Shown: one piece after another, positions 12,004-24,360 of the stretch
Numbering within the stretch: the stretch's first letter is position 1
Layout of the letters: every line of letters begins with the position of its first letter
Assembly: GCA_013180625.2 (NCBI GenBank)
Contig: SNVD02009763.1
Location: 339,225 to 403,224 of the forward strand
Direction of reading: 5' to 3'
From: Boswellia sacra
Taxonomy: Eukaryota; Streptophyta; Magnoliopsida; Sapindales; Burseraceae
DNA: 64,000 nucleotides
Program-made: the position numbers and the translations under genes
The notes under the pieces: generated by a model
What the model saw: the letters and a program-made list of their open reading frames with translations, nothing else
Told to the model about the DNA's origin: nothing
The model's database searches: none

Positions 12004-14276
12004 TTGATACTTATAAGATGATTAGTGTTGACAAAATCCTTATCTCCCATCCCATCCATAAACTTGGATGGCAGGCTGATACTTAAACGTTATGACATTA
12101 TCTCCTCTTTGTAGACTGACGTTGCCTCCTTGTCATAGTAAGTTTCATATTGATTAGTTCTTGTGTCCGAGCTTTATTGGACATAAACAACTTACCATCT
12201 ATTTCTTGCCAGGTTTCTTGAAACAAACAACTACCAAGTTATTTTCAAAAGTGAATGGAGTCATGTTTCAATAGAAACGAATCCAACTGCTTTTTACTGC
12301 CAAAAATTTTTCTTGCTCGAAGTTAATTTAAACCAGTCATTGGTTGAAAATGAATAAAATTGGTCTTGTATCAGCGATCCTATTAATGTGTCTTCCTATT
12401 TCAGAGTTAGATGCCAAGGAAGACCGTTCAACTACTACAAGTTTCCAAATTTGCAATAGAAAGGCATTATGTTCTCCGCATGTAAGCGAAGAAATTAATA
12501 TGTGACCTGTCTAATTCTCCTATCCATAGCATAACACCTGTGGTTTACAGCTCCAAGCTTTACATGTTCCACCAAAGCTTCCTGCACCCTTATTACTTAC
12601 AAGAATATTTTGTCTATCCTTTGGATAAAATATTCTTCTTAAGAGTCATCCGCGTGCACCATCTCCGATTGTGAGACTTTCTAGCCAAAGATTGAATTGA
12701 AGAATCATAACAGTTTTCTTAAAGAAATTTATATCATTCATTTGAAAGGCTAAGACTCTGACCTCGGCCCAAGCCTAAACTTTTACATAAGTTGCCCAGT
12801 TTCAGATTTGGAAGGCACAGGCCTAAACTTTTACATAAGTTGCCCAGTTTCAGATTTGGAAGGCACAACAAAGAGGTCCAAAAGGCTGAGGAGACTCTTA
12901 TTTGTCCCGACAAGTCCATTCTAACACCCTAGCAGTTGCAAATAAAGACAAAAGAGCAGTTGAGGTAATCAAGGCTTGAGATAAGATCTGCTGGTAATTA
13001 ATGCATTAACCGAACCTCACCAAGAAACAGAAAGAAATTTGAGACAAAGCAAAATAAAAGGGAGTCATGTAGGTGCGATAAATTTACAGATGACCTAATA
13101 TCTGCACTCGAATTCATTTTATAAAAATGAGTAATATTATTCGTGTAAATTATTTATATAAATTTATATATATAAATTGATACAATATTTTTATATGATC
13201 ATCATATCATTTATGTTAATTAATATTATTTATTATTAATATATATTTATCAAATTATTGTATTTATTTATCAAATCACATTATAGCACGTCAGGTGAGT
13301 TTGTATAAATAGTTTATAAGAAAACATTACTCTATAAAAACGGATATCATATCTGGTTTTATTAAATTATATCAATAATAAATTAATACGGTAAAATATA
13401 TCTAATATTAAATTATGTTTGATTTTATTCTAAAAAAATTCGTTTTGTATGTTTAATTCGTTAAAAATTTATATATGTATATAAAGTTAAAATTTATTAT
13501 TAATTCTAAAATATTATTATTGGTTAACATATTATTTAAGTTACTATTATTAAAAGAAGAAAGGTTAAAAAATATTTTAAAATATTAAAGAATTAATCAC
13601 CGCTGCCTTTTTACTTAGACAAAATATTTAATTTTCTACAATATATTTTTAATAGACCTTAACAAATATATTAAGTAAACTTTTTTAATTATATTTTGAT
13701 ATTACATTATATTTTGAAGTTTTAATAGGTTTTAAAATATTTGTTCTTGTATAAATTTCACAATATGTTTCTTATATTATTTATTAAATAATTTTTTTAA
13801 AAATAATAGATATCTAAGCCATACAATCATTGACAAGAAAAAGATTAGAGTTTTGTAAATGTTATTATCTTTACCTTTTATATTTAGAATATAAAATCAT
13901 AAATTGTGTGATATTTTAGTATTTTATTAAATAAAAAAATAATTGAGGAAAATAGATCGATTTTAAATAATACTTTAAATTAATTATTGGGTTTAGGTTT
14001 TTAAAATTAAACCCAAAACGGTTATAAGTCAGATTTTTATTAAAGACATTTAACGCGACACCCAACAGAAACGTAACAGACGGTGGAAAAGGAGAGGGAA
14101 AAAAAAGACGGTGGGCCAAATGGGGAGTAATAATTGACGAAGGAATCTAGGAGAAGGATCAAAAATCGAAAGGAGGACAGTTCGAGGGGGGGTGGAGGGG
14201 GAGATTTCTCGGTGGATGGGTAGGGAAAAGGAGTAAGAATCTTCTTTCCAAGCCATTCACACAGAGACCAAGCCAA
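12004..14276. repeat. Duplicated spacer block A (partner: scattered block B)
   Basis: This ~2.3-kb stretch is colinear with four separated segments further right: 12060-12600 with 22760-23320, 12610-12990 with 35943-36279, 13000-13480 with 38853-39126, and 13480-14250 with 40002-40774. Block A lacks the three transposons that separate those segments, so it supplies the empty-site sequence for each. Short ORFs inside (for example a proline-rich one at 14040-14276) are shared between copies but have no recognisable product. Confidence 0.85.
12773..12868. repeat. 48-bp tandem duplication inside block A
   Basis: Two virtually identical 48-bp units begin GCCTAAACTTTTACATAAG. Block B has only one unit at the matching place (about 36100), so the doubling followed the block duplication. 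Confidence 0.9.
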
Positions 14277-15300
14277 GAGAACCCCGATAGAATGCTTAAA
14301 GCACTTCTCACCTACTTCACCCTTTCCACTGTTATTCTACCTTAATATCACACTCACTTTATTTACCGTCTTTGATTTGCTTTGATTTAAATATTAAGAT
14401 ATGCATAGTGAAATGAAGTGGACTTTGCAAATGTCTTGAGTAGTTTCCTTCAAGAGGCAGTAATTGTAGTTTTATTTCTATTTTGCTTTCGAACTCTATT
14501 TTATGCTTATGCTATCTTGCCTTAAACAGGTGGTGGAGGATTAGAATATTTCCCTTGTGCGCTCAGTTGTCTCACGGTACAATACACTTGATTATCTGGT
14601 TCTCTCCAATGTTGTTTACTAGCTAAGGGTACTCGTGCATTTTTGGTTGTTAACTAGTTAACAGCCAGGGTTCCTTGGTAGAATTTCTTGTTATAGTTTA
14701 TCAATTGGATGATTTAAAAAAATGTTGGGTGTAAAATCAAGACTCGAGTGTTTACTGGTTCTGACATTTATTTAACGGGTAGTAACATAAGGTTCCAGTG
14801 AATAGCTTGAAATCTAGTTCACTTGGATTGATGATTTAACGGTCCCTGATAATAATTTTCCAAACCGAAAAATAAAGGTTTCCATGCTTTTGGCTATCAC
14901 GAAGTATTTATTTTAAGGGAATGGGGAATGAATAGTAACAGGTGGTTAGGGAGTATTATTTCAGGAATCATTAAGTTGATAATGAGTATCCATGGATCTC
15001 AATTTCGAAAATAAGGAAAACTTTTTGCAAGGTCTACTAATAACGTAGGAGTCTTGTGTATTAATTTTCACAGGAAATATATATAATGTTTATTTGTTCA
15101 ACATAACATATTATAAATAGGGAAAAGCAATTACTGTTGAACACACAGAAAACAAGCTAGTAAGAGGAAAACATTCAACTACATTAGCGATTAAAGACAC
15201 ATTGCCCGGACAACATAAATTAAAGGAAGACATGGGGTAGAGTTGGATGGCTTGGACTGGGAGTGCGAGTGGGAGGCATGGAAATCCAAGTAACAGGAGT
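14277..15300. other. 3' spacer of DUF247 locus 1, no gene seen
   Basis: Only the part nearest the gene (15070-15300) resembles the 3' flank of locus 3 (54725-54964), with shared ACAGGAAATATAT, TTTGTTCAACAT and GATTAAAG words. A TTAAACAG|GTGG word at 14523 looks like a splice acceptor, but no exon of a known family follows. Confidence 0.5.
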
Positions 15301-15888
15301 TTACACCTTTTGATTACCCAAAATGGCGTACACCGTCTGAATAAAAGTCAAAAGAAGTCCTAAGCTCACTCCAATCAAGGCAATCACACTCCAGGGACTG
15401 TCGAAATATCTTGTTTTAAGTTGAACCTTCCAGATATAGTACGACCTCTTTTTATAGTGCTCCTTGATGTTCTCAAAGATGTTCAATTACCTGGATAAAC
15501 CTTTATTCCGATCCCAGTAACAATTTATCTCTTTGAAGACTTGAACTACGTCTTCATCACTATAAAGGCGATTGGAGAGAATTTTCCGGACTCGGAGCTC
15601 CTTCACATCTTCGGGACTACGTATAAGTAAAGCAAGGAAGAAAATATATCCGCAGACCTTAAAGTCCTCCGACGAACGTGCTATATGAATTTCATGAGCC
15701 ATCAAGTTGAAAAAGCTGGACAAAAATTTGCCTTCCACAACAATGCCGGGGATGTGTAAAGTTCCACATCTGTAATCAACGTCTATCAAACTACCTTTAT
15801 TATTAAGCTTAAACTCAACCCCTGCACCTTTAAGTCCCTCAATATTAGGTAGGCCGAGAAAAGGGTTTGTGGGTCTATGGGGCAGGAA

Positions 15889-15978
15889 TATACGAAGGAT
15901 GATGCTCAGAAGAAAAGAAAATAGCCTCCGGGGTATACGAAGGATGATTCTCAGAAGAGAACAAAAGAGCTGACATAT
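15889..15978 (-). repeat. 45-bp in-frame duplication in DUF247 locus 1
   Basis: Two 45-bp units beginning TATACGAAGGATGAT encode a doubled 15-residue hydrophobic/basic stretch (around RIILRIPRRLFSFLL) just before the LPNIEGL motif. Locus 3 has a single hydrophobic segment here. Confidence 0.8.
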
Positions 15979-16310
15979 GTAGCGAAATAATCCCATGATT
16001 TCGAATGATTTGTCGCCCTCGGGCCTGGATTTCTCGCCTTCGCCCTTGGGCGTGGATGTTTCATTGGTTATGTGAAGCGGCCTACTTGACGTAGAATGGT
16101 CGCGATGCTGATAGGTCTCCTCTCCTTCCACGGTCTCGCTTAACAAAAGAGGGCGGACCACGATTGTCCTTGCATCATCACGCGCCGACGGCCTGGAATT
16201 GTCGCCTTCCGTAATTAGGCTTGACCGTAAGAGTTCGAGAAGATGACCGGTTTTCTTGTTCCAGGGTTTGGTTTCTCGTTGCTAGATCATTCCACGACGT
16301 ACGATAGATG

Positions 16311-16528
16311 TGTTGTAGATAAACTTTATTTGTATTAGAATTCAACTTTTGTTTGAAAATTAAAGTTGAGTTTAAGTAGAATTAGGATTTATATTCATAG
16401 AAAAATTAGGATTATTATGAGTAGTATATAAGTAGAGTATTTTTTCTTATTTGTTTGAAAAGAGTAGAATTCAAGAAATAAAAAAAGAAGAGTGAATTAT
16501 CAAAATTTTTGTGTATTGATTTTCAACA
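16311..16528 (+). repeat. 5' LTR of Copia 1
   Basis: Starts TGTTGTAGATAAAC and ends TTTTCAACA. Contains a TATATAAGTAGAG promoter-like word near 16428. Direct repeat of 21260-21477. Confidence 0.95.
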
Positions 16529-16530
16529 AG

Positions 16531-16543
16531 TGGTATCAGAGCC
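16531..16543 (+). other. Primer-binding site (initiator tRNA-Met type)
   Basis: TGGTATCAGAGCC begins two bases after the LTR, the standard Copia primer site complementary to the 3' end of initiator methionine tRNA. Confidence 0.95.
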
Positions 16544-17142
16544 AGAGGTGGAGGAAGAAGGAAGCACATACCATCAACAGCCAAAGTTCGTCGGAAAACT
16601 GCCGGAAAAGTCACCGGAAAGTCGTCGAAAAATTGTAACCGGCGAGTGAGATCTCACCTCCACCATCACCAGATAGATTAGATAGCGATCTACAAGTTTC
16701 CCTTCTTGGCCGACGTCAAATTCCGGCTATAATATATCGGAAACACAAAAATAAGTTGTAAAAAAAAGTTTTTACGGTGAAAGTCATCAGAAATCGGCAA
16801 GTGAATCGACACCACCCATTTAGTTCGACTCAAAATCAGTCGATCTATAATCTTCAAGGAAAGTGATCGTGTTTGGACGCTGGAAAACAGTCCGTTCGTG
16901 ACTTGGGTGAAAAATATCAATCAGCCCCCTGATACATAAAATATCAATCGACCCCCTGGTCAGAAAATATACAGTGGCCCCCTGATACAGAAAATATCAG
17001 CCTGCCCCCTGGACGTTGACAAATATCGGTAAGCCCTCCAAAGCTGAAAATATTTCATTTATATCCTCTGTGTGCAGAATTTCAGTTTGGTCCAAATAGA
17101 TTGTGTTTGTGATAGATTAACTTCTATAATAACATTGGTAAT

Positions 17143-20100
17143 ATGACTTCAATTACAATTCCAAAATTGAAAGAAAATAGATATGAAATATGGCGTATAA
17201 GGATGAAATCAATCCTTGGAGCGAATGGTGTTTGGGACATTATTGAAAAAGGCTTTGATAAGCCACAAAATATTAAAGAATTGTCTCAACAACAAATGAG
17301 TGATTTCGAAAAAAGACATCAACAAAATGAGAAGGCTCGCTACTTCATTCAAGAAGCATTAGATAATGTTGAAATTGAAAAATACGGAGATATAGAATCT
17401 GCTAAAGAATTATGGGAAAAGCTTGAAAAATCGCATGGAGGACAAGAAAAAGTAAAAAAGGTGCGTCTCCAAACATTAAGAGGTGAGTTTGAATTGTTAC
17501 ATATGAAGGAAAGTGAGTCTATCTCTGATTATTTTTCAAGAGTTTTGACTGTTTCAAATCAATTGAGAAGAAATGGCGAGAAAATAGAAGATGCAAGAAT
17601 TATAGAAAAGATACTTCGCTCTTTGGATTCATCATTCAATACCATAGTTGAAATTCTTGAACAAGGTGACAAATTGGAAGGAATGACAATTGACGAACTT
17701 GAAGGTACATTACAAGCACATGAAGAGAAATACAAAAAACAAAGTGTTTCAGAACAACTCCTTAAAACACAAATTAAGGAGAAGGAAGAAAGTCATGAAA
17801 GAAGTCAACGTGGTCGAAGACGAGATCAAAATCGAGGTCGAGGCCGAGGACAAGGACGAGGTATGAATCAAGGTCGTGGACAAGGTGGGAATAACAATTC
17901 CACTACCAACAATAATAATGATCGAGGAGAAAATTCTACAAGAGGACATGGAAGAGGGAACTCAAATTCAAGATATGGGAGGTCACAAGTCCAATGTTAT
18001 ACTTGTCAGAAGTATGGACATTATGTGGATGAGTGTAAGGCTCACATTCAATGCTTTAATTGCCAAAAACATGGGCATTATGCATCTGAATGTAGAGCAC
18101 CTAAAAAAGTTGAAGAAAAAACAAATTATGTGGAAGAAAAAACTGAAGAAAGTGGTACTTTGTTATTGGTTCGTAAAGACAAAGATGAAAGTCAAGAAAA
18201 TATATGGTATCTTGACACTGGAGCTAGCAACCACATGTGTGGAAAGAGAAATTTGTTTACAGATTTGGATGAATCTGTTAGTGGGAAAGTCTCTTTTGGT
18301 GATGATTCAAAAATTCCAGTAAAGAGTAAAGGTAACATTCTTATCCGCATGAAGAATGGGAAACATCAATTTATTTCCAATGTTTATTATGTGCCAAACA
18401 TGAAGAACAATATCTTAAGTTTGGGACAACTTTTGGAAAAAGGATATGACATCCACATGAAAGATAATAGTATCTCCATAAGAGACAACAAAAGGAATTT
18501 TGTAGCCAAAGTCCCTATGTCTGAAAATAGGATGTTCTTGCTTAACATCCAAAATGATGTTGCAAAATGTCTCAACGCATGCTTTAGGGATAAGTCGTGG
18601 CTTTGGCATCTTTGATTTGGGCATCTTAATTTTGAAGGACTGGAATTATTGTCAAAGAAGCACATGGTAAGAGGATTACCCTACATCAATCATCCAGATC
18701 AACTATGTGAAGGTTGCTTACTTGGAAAACAATTTAGAAAATCTTTTCCAAAAGAGTCATACTCAAGAGCTCAAAGGCCACTTGAGCTTATACATGCAGA
18801 TGTGTGCGGTCCAATCAAGCCAAGCTCCCTTGGTAATAGCAACTATTTCCTCCTTTTCATAGATGATTTTTCAAGGAAGACATGGGTGTACTTTCTAAAG
18901 CAAAAGTCAGAAGTTTTTGGGGTTTTCAAGACATTCAGAGCAATAGTTGAAAAAGAAAGCGGTCATCAAATTAAAGCCATGCGAACTGATCGAGAAGGAG
19001 AATTTACATCTAAAGAATTCCATGAATATTGTGAGACGAATGGAATTTGACGATTCCTAACTGTTCCTAGATCACCCCAACAAAATAGAGTTGTAGAGAG
19101 AAAGAATAGAACAATTCTTGACATGGTACGAAGCATGCTTAAGAGTAAAGGAATGCCAAAAGAGTTTTGGGCAGAAGCTGTAGCATGTGCGGTGTATCTA
19201 TCCAATAGATCACCAACAAAAAGCGTGCAAGGAAAAACACCTCAAGAAGCTTGGAGTAAGAGAAAGCCTGGAATTGCTCATTTGCGAGTATTTGGAAGTG
19301 TGGCATATATGCATGTGCCAGATGAGAGAAGAACTAAGCTAGACGACAAGAGTGAGAAATTGATTTTTATCGGATATGAATCAAGCTCTAAAGGTTACAA
19401 GTTATACAATCTAAAGACAAAAAAGATTGTGATCAGTCGAGATGTGCAGTTTGATGAAGAAATCACTTGGGATTGGAATATACCTAATGAAGGTTATAGT
19501 TTTCTTCCTTATATTGATGAGGAAGATTAAGAACGAGTCATGGAGATAGAACAAGAGAATGACACACTCCCCACTTCACCAAATTCACATAGAGAATCTA
19601 TATCATCTTCATCTAGTGGAAGCTCAAGTGATGGAAGTCCACGTACAAGAAGTCTACAAGAAATCTATGAGGTAACCGAGAGAGTTGATAATCTAACTCT
19701 TTTTTGTCTTTTTGCTGATTGTGAGCCAATAAACTTTGAAGAAGCAACACAAGATAAGAAGTGGAGAAAGGCAATGGATGAAGAAATAAAATCCATTGAA
19801 AAGAACAACACGTGGGAACTTGCTTCGCTACCACAAGGGCACAAAGCAATTGGTGTCAAATGGGTATACAAGACAAAGAAGAATGCTAGTGGAGAAATTG
19901 AACGCTACAAAGCAAGATTAGTCGCAAAGGGCTATAGTCAAAAGGAAGGCATTGACTATGATGAAGTGTTTGCTCCCGTCGCTCGTTTGAAAACAATAAG
20001 GTTGATTATCTCAATGGCGGCTCAAAATAAGTGGAAGATTTTTCAAATGGATGTGAAATCCGCCTTTCTAAACGGATTTCTTGAAGAGGAAGTTTATATT

Positions 20101-21252
20101 CAACAACCATTGGGTTATGCAGTCAAAGGTCAAGAAGACAAAGTTTTGAAATTGAAGAAAGCTCTTTATGGGTTAAAGCAAGCACCAAGAGCATGGAATA
20201 GTCGAATTGACAAATACTTTCAAAAAACGGGCTTCACTAAATGTCCTTATGAACACGCTCTCTACATCAAGATCAAAGATGGAAATATCTTGATTGTGTG
20301 TTTATATGTGGATGATTTGATCTTTACTGGGAACAATGTCAATATGTTCCAAGAATTCAAAAAGGCAATGGCGAAAGAGTTTGAGATGACTGATATTGGG
20401 CTTATGGCATACTATCTTGGAATTGAAGTTAAACAACAAGAAGATGGTATTTTTATTTCTCAAGAAGGGTATACAAGAAAAATCTTGAAGAACTTCAAGA
20501 TGGATGATAGCAATCCTGTGAATACACCAGTAGAATGTGGAATTAAACTATCCAAGAATGGAGAAGGAGAAAGCATTGATCCAACACTATTTAAGAGCTT
20601 AGTTGGAAGCTTGCGGTATTTGACATGTACGAGACCAGATATTCTCTATGCAGTTGGTCTAGTAAGTCGCTTCATGGAGAATCCAACCACTACACATTTC
20701 AAAACCACTAAAAGAATCCTTCGCTCTCTTAAAGGTACTATTGATTTCGGTTTGTATTATTCAGTCTCTGATAATTACAAACTTATTGGATATTGTGATA
20801 GCGACTGGGCTGGAGATATTGATGATAGAAAGAGTACTACTGGTTGTGTTTTCTTCATGGGTGATACTTCGTTTGCTTGGGTGTCAAAGAAACAACCGAT
20901 AGTTACATTGTCAACTTGTGAAGCCGAGTATGTTGCTGCTACTACATGTGCGTGTTATATAATTTGGTTGAGGAATTTGTTGGAGGAGTTGAATACTTCA
21001 CAAGAAGAGCCAACAAGGATTTGTGTTGATAACAAGTCAGCAATAGCACTAACAAAGAATCCAGTGTTCCATGATCGAAGCAAGCACATTGATACTCGTT
21101 ACCATTATATACGAGATTACATCACAAGAGGAGAAGTAAAAGTGGAGTACGTAAAGTCACAAGATCAAGTTACAGACATATTCACCAAGCCACTCAAGCT
21201 TGAAGACTTCATTAGAATTAGAGATTCACTTGGTGTAACAAATCAAGTTTAA
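17143..21252 (+). pseudogene. Copia 1 gag-pol polyprotein, interrupted by three stop codons only
   Basis: One continuous frame of 1370 codons. Order: gag (ENRYEIWRIRMKS onward); an RG/RGRG-rich basic stretch; two CCHC zinc knuckles (CYTCQKYGHYVDEC and CFNCQKHGHYASEC at about residues 287-320); protease with DTGASNHM; the integrase H-H region and core (HADVCGPI, FIDDFSRKTWVYF); an integrase C-terminal KLIFIGYE region; reverse transcriptase with [13 protein letters not shown] and the catalytic YVDDLIFTG; and RNase H ([29 protein letters not shown]). Stops are TGA at 18613, TGA at 19048 and TAA at 19528. All fit C-to-T change of CGA or CAA codons. The invariant glycine of the integrase DRGGEF motif is glutamate (DREGEF). 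Not autonomous as it stands. Confidence 0.95.
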
Positions 21253-21259
21253 GGGGGGG
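21251..21259 (+). other. Polypurine tract of Copia 1
   Basis: AAGGGGGGG directly abuts the TG of the 3' LTR and overlaps the pol stop codon region; it is the usual plus-strand priming site. Confidence 0.9.
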
Positions 21260-21477
21260 TGTTGGAGATAAACTTTATTTGTATTAGAATTTAAGTTTTG
21301 TTTGGAAATTAAAGTTGAGTTCAAGTAGAATTAGGATTTATATTCATAGAAGAATTAGGATTACCATGAGTACTATATAAGTAGAGTATTTTTTCTTATT
21401 TGTTTGAAGAGAGTATAATTCAAGAAATAAAAAAAGAAGAGTGAATTATCAAAATTCTTGTGTATTGATTTCCAACA
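21260..21477 (+). repeat. 3' LTR of Copia 1
   Basis: Starts TGTTGGAGATAAAC and ends TTTCCAACA, followed by the target duplication AGATG. Same length as the 5' LTR. Confidence 0.95.
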
Positions 21478-22126
21478 AGATGAACATTCGGATTGCCATC
21501 TTCAGCTTCTCCCGTGCATCTTCTCTAGTCCAGCCTATTAACGTCTGTAGAAGTTGATAGGGAAGTTGGTTTTCCAACAACATTATATCCCTTCGACATG
21601 TGGACTTGTCAGTGACAGCTTGTACAATTTCCAATTCGTCCAAATTCTCCGAAAATTCCACAGCGTATATAAACTGGAGCACAACACACCCATCGATAAG
21701 AAACATCCAGATAAGGTCATCATCTTTGTACTCGCATATTGCATCCACCTCATAAGACCCCTTCAAATCTTCAATCTCCATTTGAATCGTGCGACAAGCA
21801 TCTTCCCTGTTCAAACCATGATTTTCGATGAAGATTGCAGCTAATCTCATCTTCATACCTTCCGTCAACTTAAGATTTTGATTGTGATGGTGGTAGGGAC
21901 CAATTGAAATCGCCGTTGGTTGGAAGTACTTGTTCATATTTTCGTTGTTCCCCTGCAGCTCTTTTGGAACCCTTGGTATCTTTTTCTTGTCATTACTTCG
22001 TCTTCGTCGTTCATCCCTACTCCTCGTCACGGCATCATCCCAAGACTTGAGCTTCTCCTTCAGATTATCACTCAGATCTCCGTCCATCCTGATTCGGTGC
22101 TCGCCTCCTAGCTCGGCCTCAACCAT

Positions 22127-22682
22127 GAAAATCCCAAAATTATGTGTTTGTAAAACCTAGGCTATATAATAAAATTCCAAATAATATTTTATAAGAATCT
22201 CCTTCACTGCTTGTATGTATTTAATCGAATAAAAACACGTAACACAAGACAAATAAAAAGAGAAGTAAAAAAAAAACGTGTTTTTTTTTAATAATTTAAG
22301 TATTATATAGTTGCAGATACATACCTAAGTACGCTTCAGGCAAATAAACGAGCAAAGCTTGACAGTTCGTTACTGTTAAAAAGGGTTGCTGGAAGTTGTA
22401 GCAGAAGGTATGGGGGATAACTGAGAATGTGTAAGAGCTTTGGTCATGCAGTTTTGGATGATAAGAGCTAAAAGCAATGGAGGTGCTAAGTGAAGAAGAA
22501 AACGTCACCGAAACAAGCCTTATATAGAATGGGAGAGATGCATCAAGAGCCTTCTAGATATTACAGTATATCATACGCGTTTCATTTAACAAATAGGTTT
22601 CAAAAAAAAGTCTTATGTAGACTGGGGAATTTCTGTTTATTATTTCTAGAGCGTTCTAGGAGGTCTATCGATGGGATGGGAT
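22127..22682 (-). promoter_or_regulatory. 5' flank of DUF247 locus 1
   Basis: The sequence just above ATG 22126 (TTATGTGTTTGTAAAACC, TTTTATAAGAATCT, TTAATCGAATAAAAACA) is a diverged version of the flank shared by position 1, 52907 and 56474. No other gene is recognised to 22682. Confidence 0.6.
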
Positions 22683-22706
22683 GGGATGGGATGGGATGGG
22701 ATGGGA
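22670..22706. repeat. (GATGG)n pentanucleotide repeat
   Basis: About seven uninterrupted GATGG units. The adjoining 22683-22745 is an inverted copy of 12004-12057 in block A, where the matching CCCATCCCATCC has only two units. Confidence 0.9.
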
Positions 22707-23320
22707 GATAAAAGGATTTTGCCAGCACTAATCTTATAAGTATCAATATAGTGTATTAGTTGGATGGGAGGCTGATACGTCAACATTATGACATCATCTC
22801 CTCTTTATAGACTGACGTTTCCTCCTTGTCATGGTAAGTTTCATATTGATTAGTTGTCGTATCCGAGCTTTATTGGGCTTAAACAACTCCCCATCTATTT
22901 CTTGCCGGGTTTCTTGAAACAAACAACGACCAAGTTATTTTCAAAAGTGAATGGAGTCTTTGTTTCTATAGAAACGAATCCAACTGCTTTTCACCGCCAA
23001 AAATTTTTCTCGGTCGAAGTTAATTTAAACCAGTCATTGGTCGAAAATGAATAAAATTGGTGTTGTATCTGCAATCCTATTAATGTGTCTTCCTATTCCA
23101 GAGTTAGATACCAAGGAACACCATTCAACTACTACAAGTTTCCAAATTTGCAATAGAAAAGCATTAGGTTCTCCCCTTGTAGACCAAGAAATTAATATGT
23201 AACCTGTCTAATTCTCGTATCCATGACATAAAACCTGTGGTTTACAGCTCCAGGTTTTACAAGTTCCACCAAAGCTTCCTGCACCCTTATTACTTACAAG
23301 AATATTTTGTCCGTCCCTTG

Positions 23321-23343
23321 TGTTGGTTATAAACATCACACAT

Positions 23344-23385
<42 letters not shown>

Positions 23386-24267
23386 CAAAATTTTGATTAA
23401 CTTGTGATAAAAGTAATTAAAGTGTTTTACTATTTTTAGTTATATGTTCAAAATTTTGATTAACTTGTGATAAAAGTAATTAAAGTGTTTTACTATTTTT
23501 AGTTAATATAGGAAGTTTCTTGATTATTATCTCTCTTGATCAGGATAATATTTTGTATCCTAATCAAGATAGAAAGATATGTGATATGCTTTTATTTCTT
23601 TAAGAGATTAACTAAAGGCATTTCCTATTATGTTTTTATCCTAATCCTAATAAGATCTTGACTAAGATACTTACAAGGTTTTGAGAAAGATGGAATGAAG
23701 GTCTCTCATTATTTATTAATACGTCAACAACATAGGAGGGCGTTTTTCATGAAAAAGAGAGATTGTTGATCGATAAAAGGCATTCCGCAACTTTGCAAGA
23801 GATAAGCTTTAACGCCAAGGAATGACTTTGTTTCTTTGATTTAATGAGTCATTGTAATCATATGTGAAAATTAAAAACCGTACATGAGGTATTGATTCAG
23901 TCTGAGAGAGTAATTAAACACTTGGGAATATAGAGGGTTGAGTATTTTTATTCTGTCAGATATCAGGTGTTAAGTCTAACTTAACAGTGTAATGTTAAGT
24001 TCTTTATAACAGAGAGTGAGCAGTTTCACTAGTGTTTATAATCTTTACAAAGATTTTGTTTGTCAAAGATTAGGTCAATGTGTGAGAGTGAGTCAGCACT
24101 ATAAAAGGCCCTAAAGATTGTACAAACAGGAGTATAGTGAAGTGCAGCTCAATAGCTGTCCGTGGATGTAGGTTATTATAACCGAACCACTTACAAATTC
24201 TCCTGTGTTGATTTACGTTACAGTTGACTGTTTTATTATTTGTAACTGCATACCTCAAGAACTTTCA
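23321..24267 (+). repeat. 5' LTR of the Sirevirus-like element (947 bp)
   Basis: Starts TGTTGGTTATAAACATCACA and ends GAACTTTCA. Aligned with 33824-34699; longer because of a longer (AT)n tract (about 23349-23380) and a 63-bp tandem duplication. Confidence 0.92.
23381..23506 (+). repeat. 63-bp tandem duplication in the 5' LTR
   Basis: Two virtually identical 63-bp units begin ATGTTCAAAATTTTGATTAA. The 3' LTR carries one unit (from about 33868), so the duplication arose after insertion. Confidence 0.92.
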
Positions 24268-24360
24268 ATTGGTATTAAAGCAGGCTCACTGATAGACAAG
24301 TGAAGAAAACGATCAAGTTAATCTGGAAGGATGGAGTTTATACGCAACAGAGGATCTAGA

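Larger units (their letters stand above)
16311..21477 (+). mobile_element. Copia LTR retrotransposon 1, complete
   Basis: 5167 bp with two 218-bp LTRs (TGTTG...CAACA) and the perfect 5-bp target duplication AGATG on both sides (16306-16310, 21478-21482). A tRNA-Met primer site follows the left LTR, a single gag-pol frame fills the interior, and a purine tract precedes the right LTR. It lies in the opposite orientation to the DUF247 gene it interrupts. By eye the LTRs differ at about 13 of 218 positions with no indels, nearly all transitions. The insertion is therefore not very recent, but the structure is complete. Confidence 0.97.
15301..22126 (-). pseudogene. DUF247 (UPF0481) gene, locus 1, split by a Copia element
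   Basis: The 5' part starts at ATG 22126 and runs to 21483. It includes IPRVPKEL, the family phrase ISIGPYHHH, a DLIWMFLIDGCVVL segment and the hallmark DIMLLENQLPYQLL. Reading stops at the Copia element inserted between target duplications at 16306-16310 and 21478-21482. The 3' part (16305-15301) continues with a TSWND segment, a one-base frameshift in a CAAGAAAACC run near 16250, then HLLELLRSSL, a long acidic/basic insert absent from locus 3, LPNIEGLKGAGVEFK, and a premature TAA at 15487-15489. The C-terminal FDSPWSVIALIGV transmembrane anchor follows in the same frame to 15301. DUF247 proteins are plant-specific membrane-anchored proteins of largely unknown biochemistry; members are pollen determinants of grass self-incompatibility. 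This copy cannot make a full product. Confidence 0.92.

Noticed and set aside
14040..14276. Proline-rich ORF as a gene
   Set aside because: Overlapping ORFs in two frames, shared with 40569-40832 only because the spacer is duplicated; no conserved family, and the shared region is purine-rich, which creates open frames by composition.
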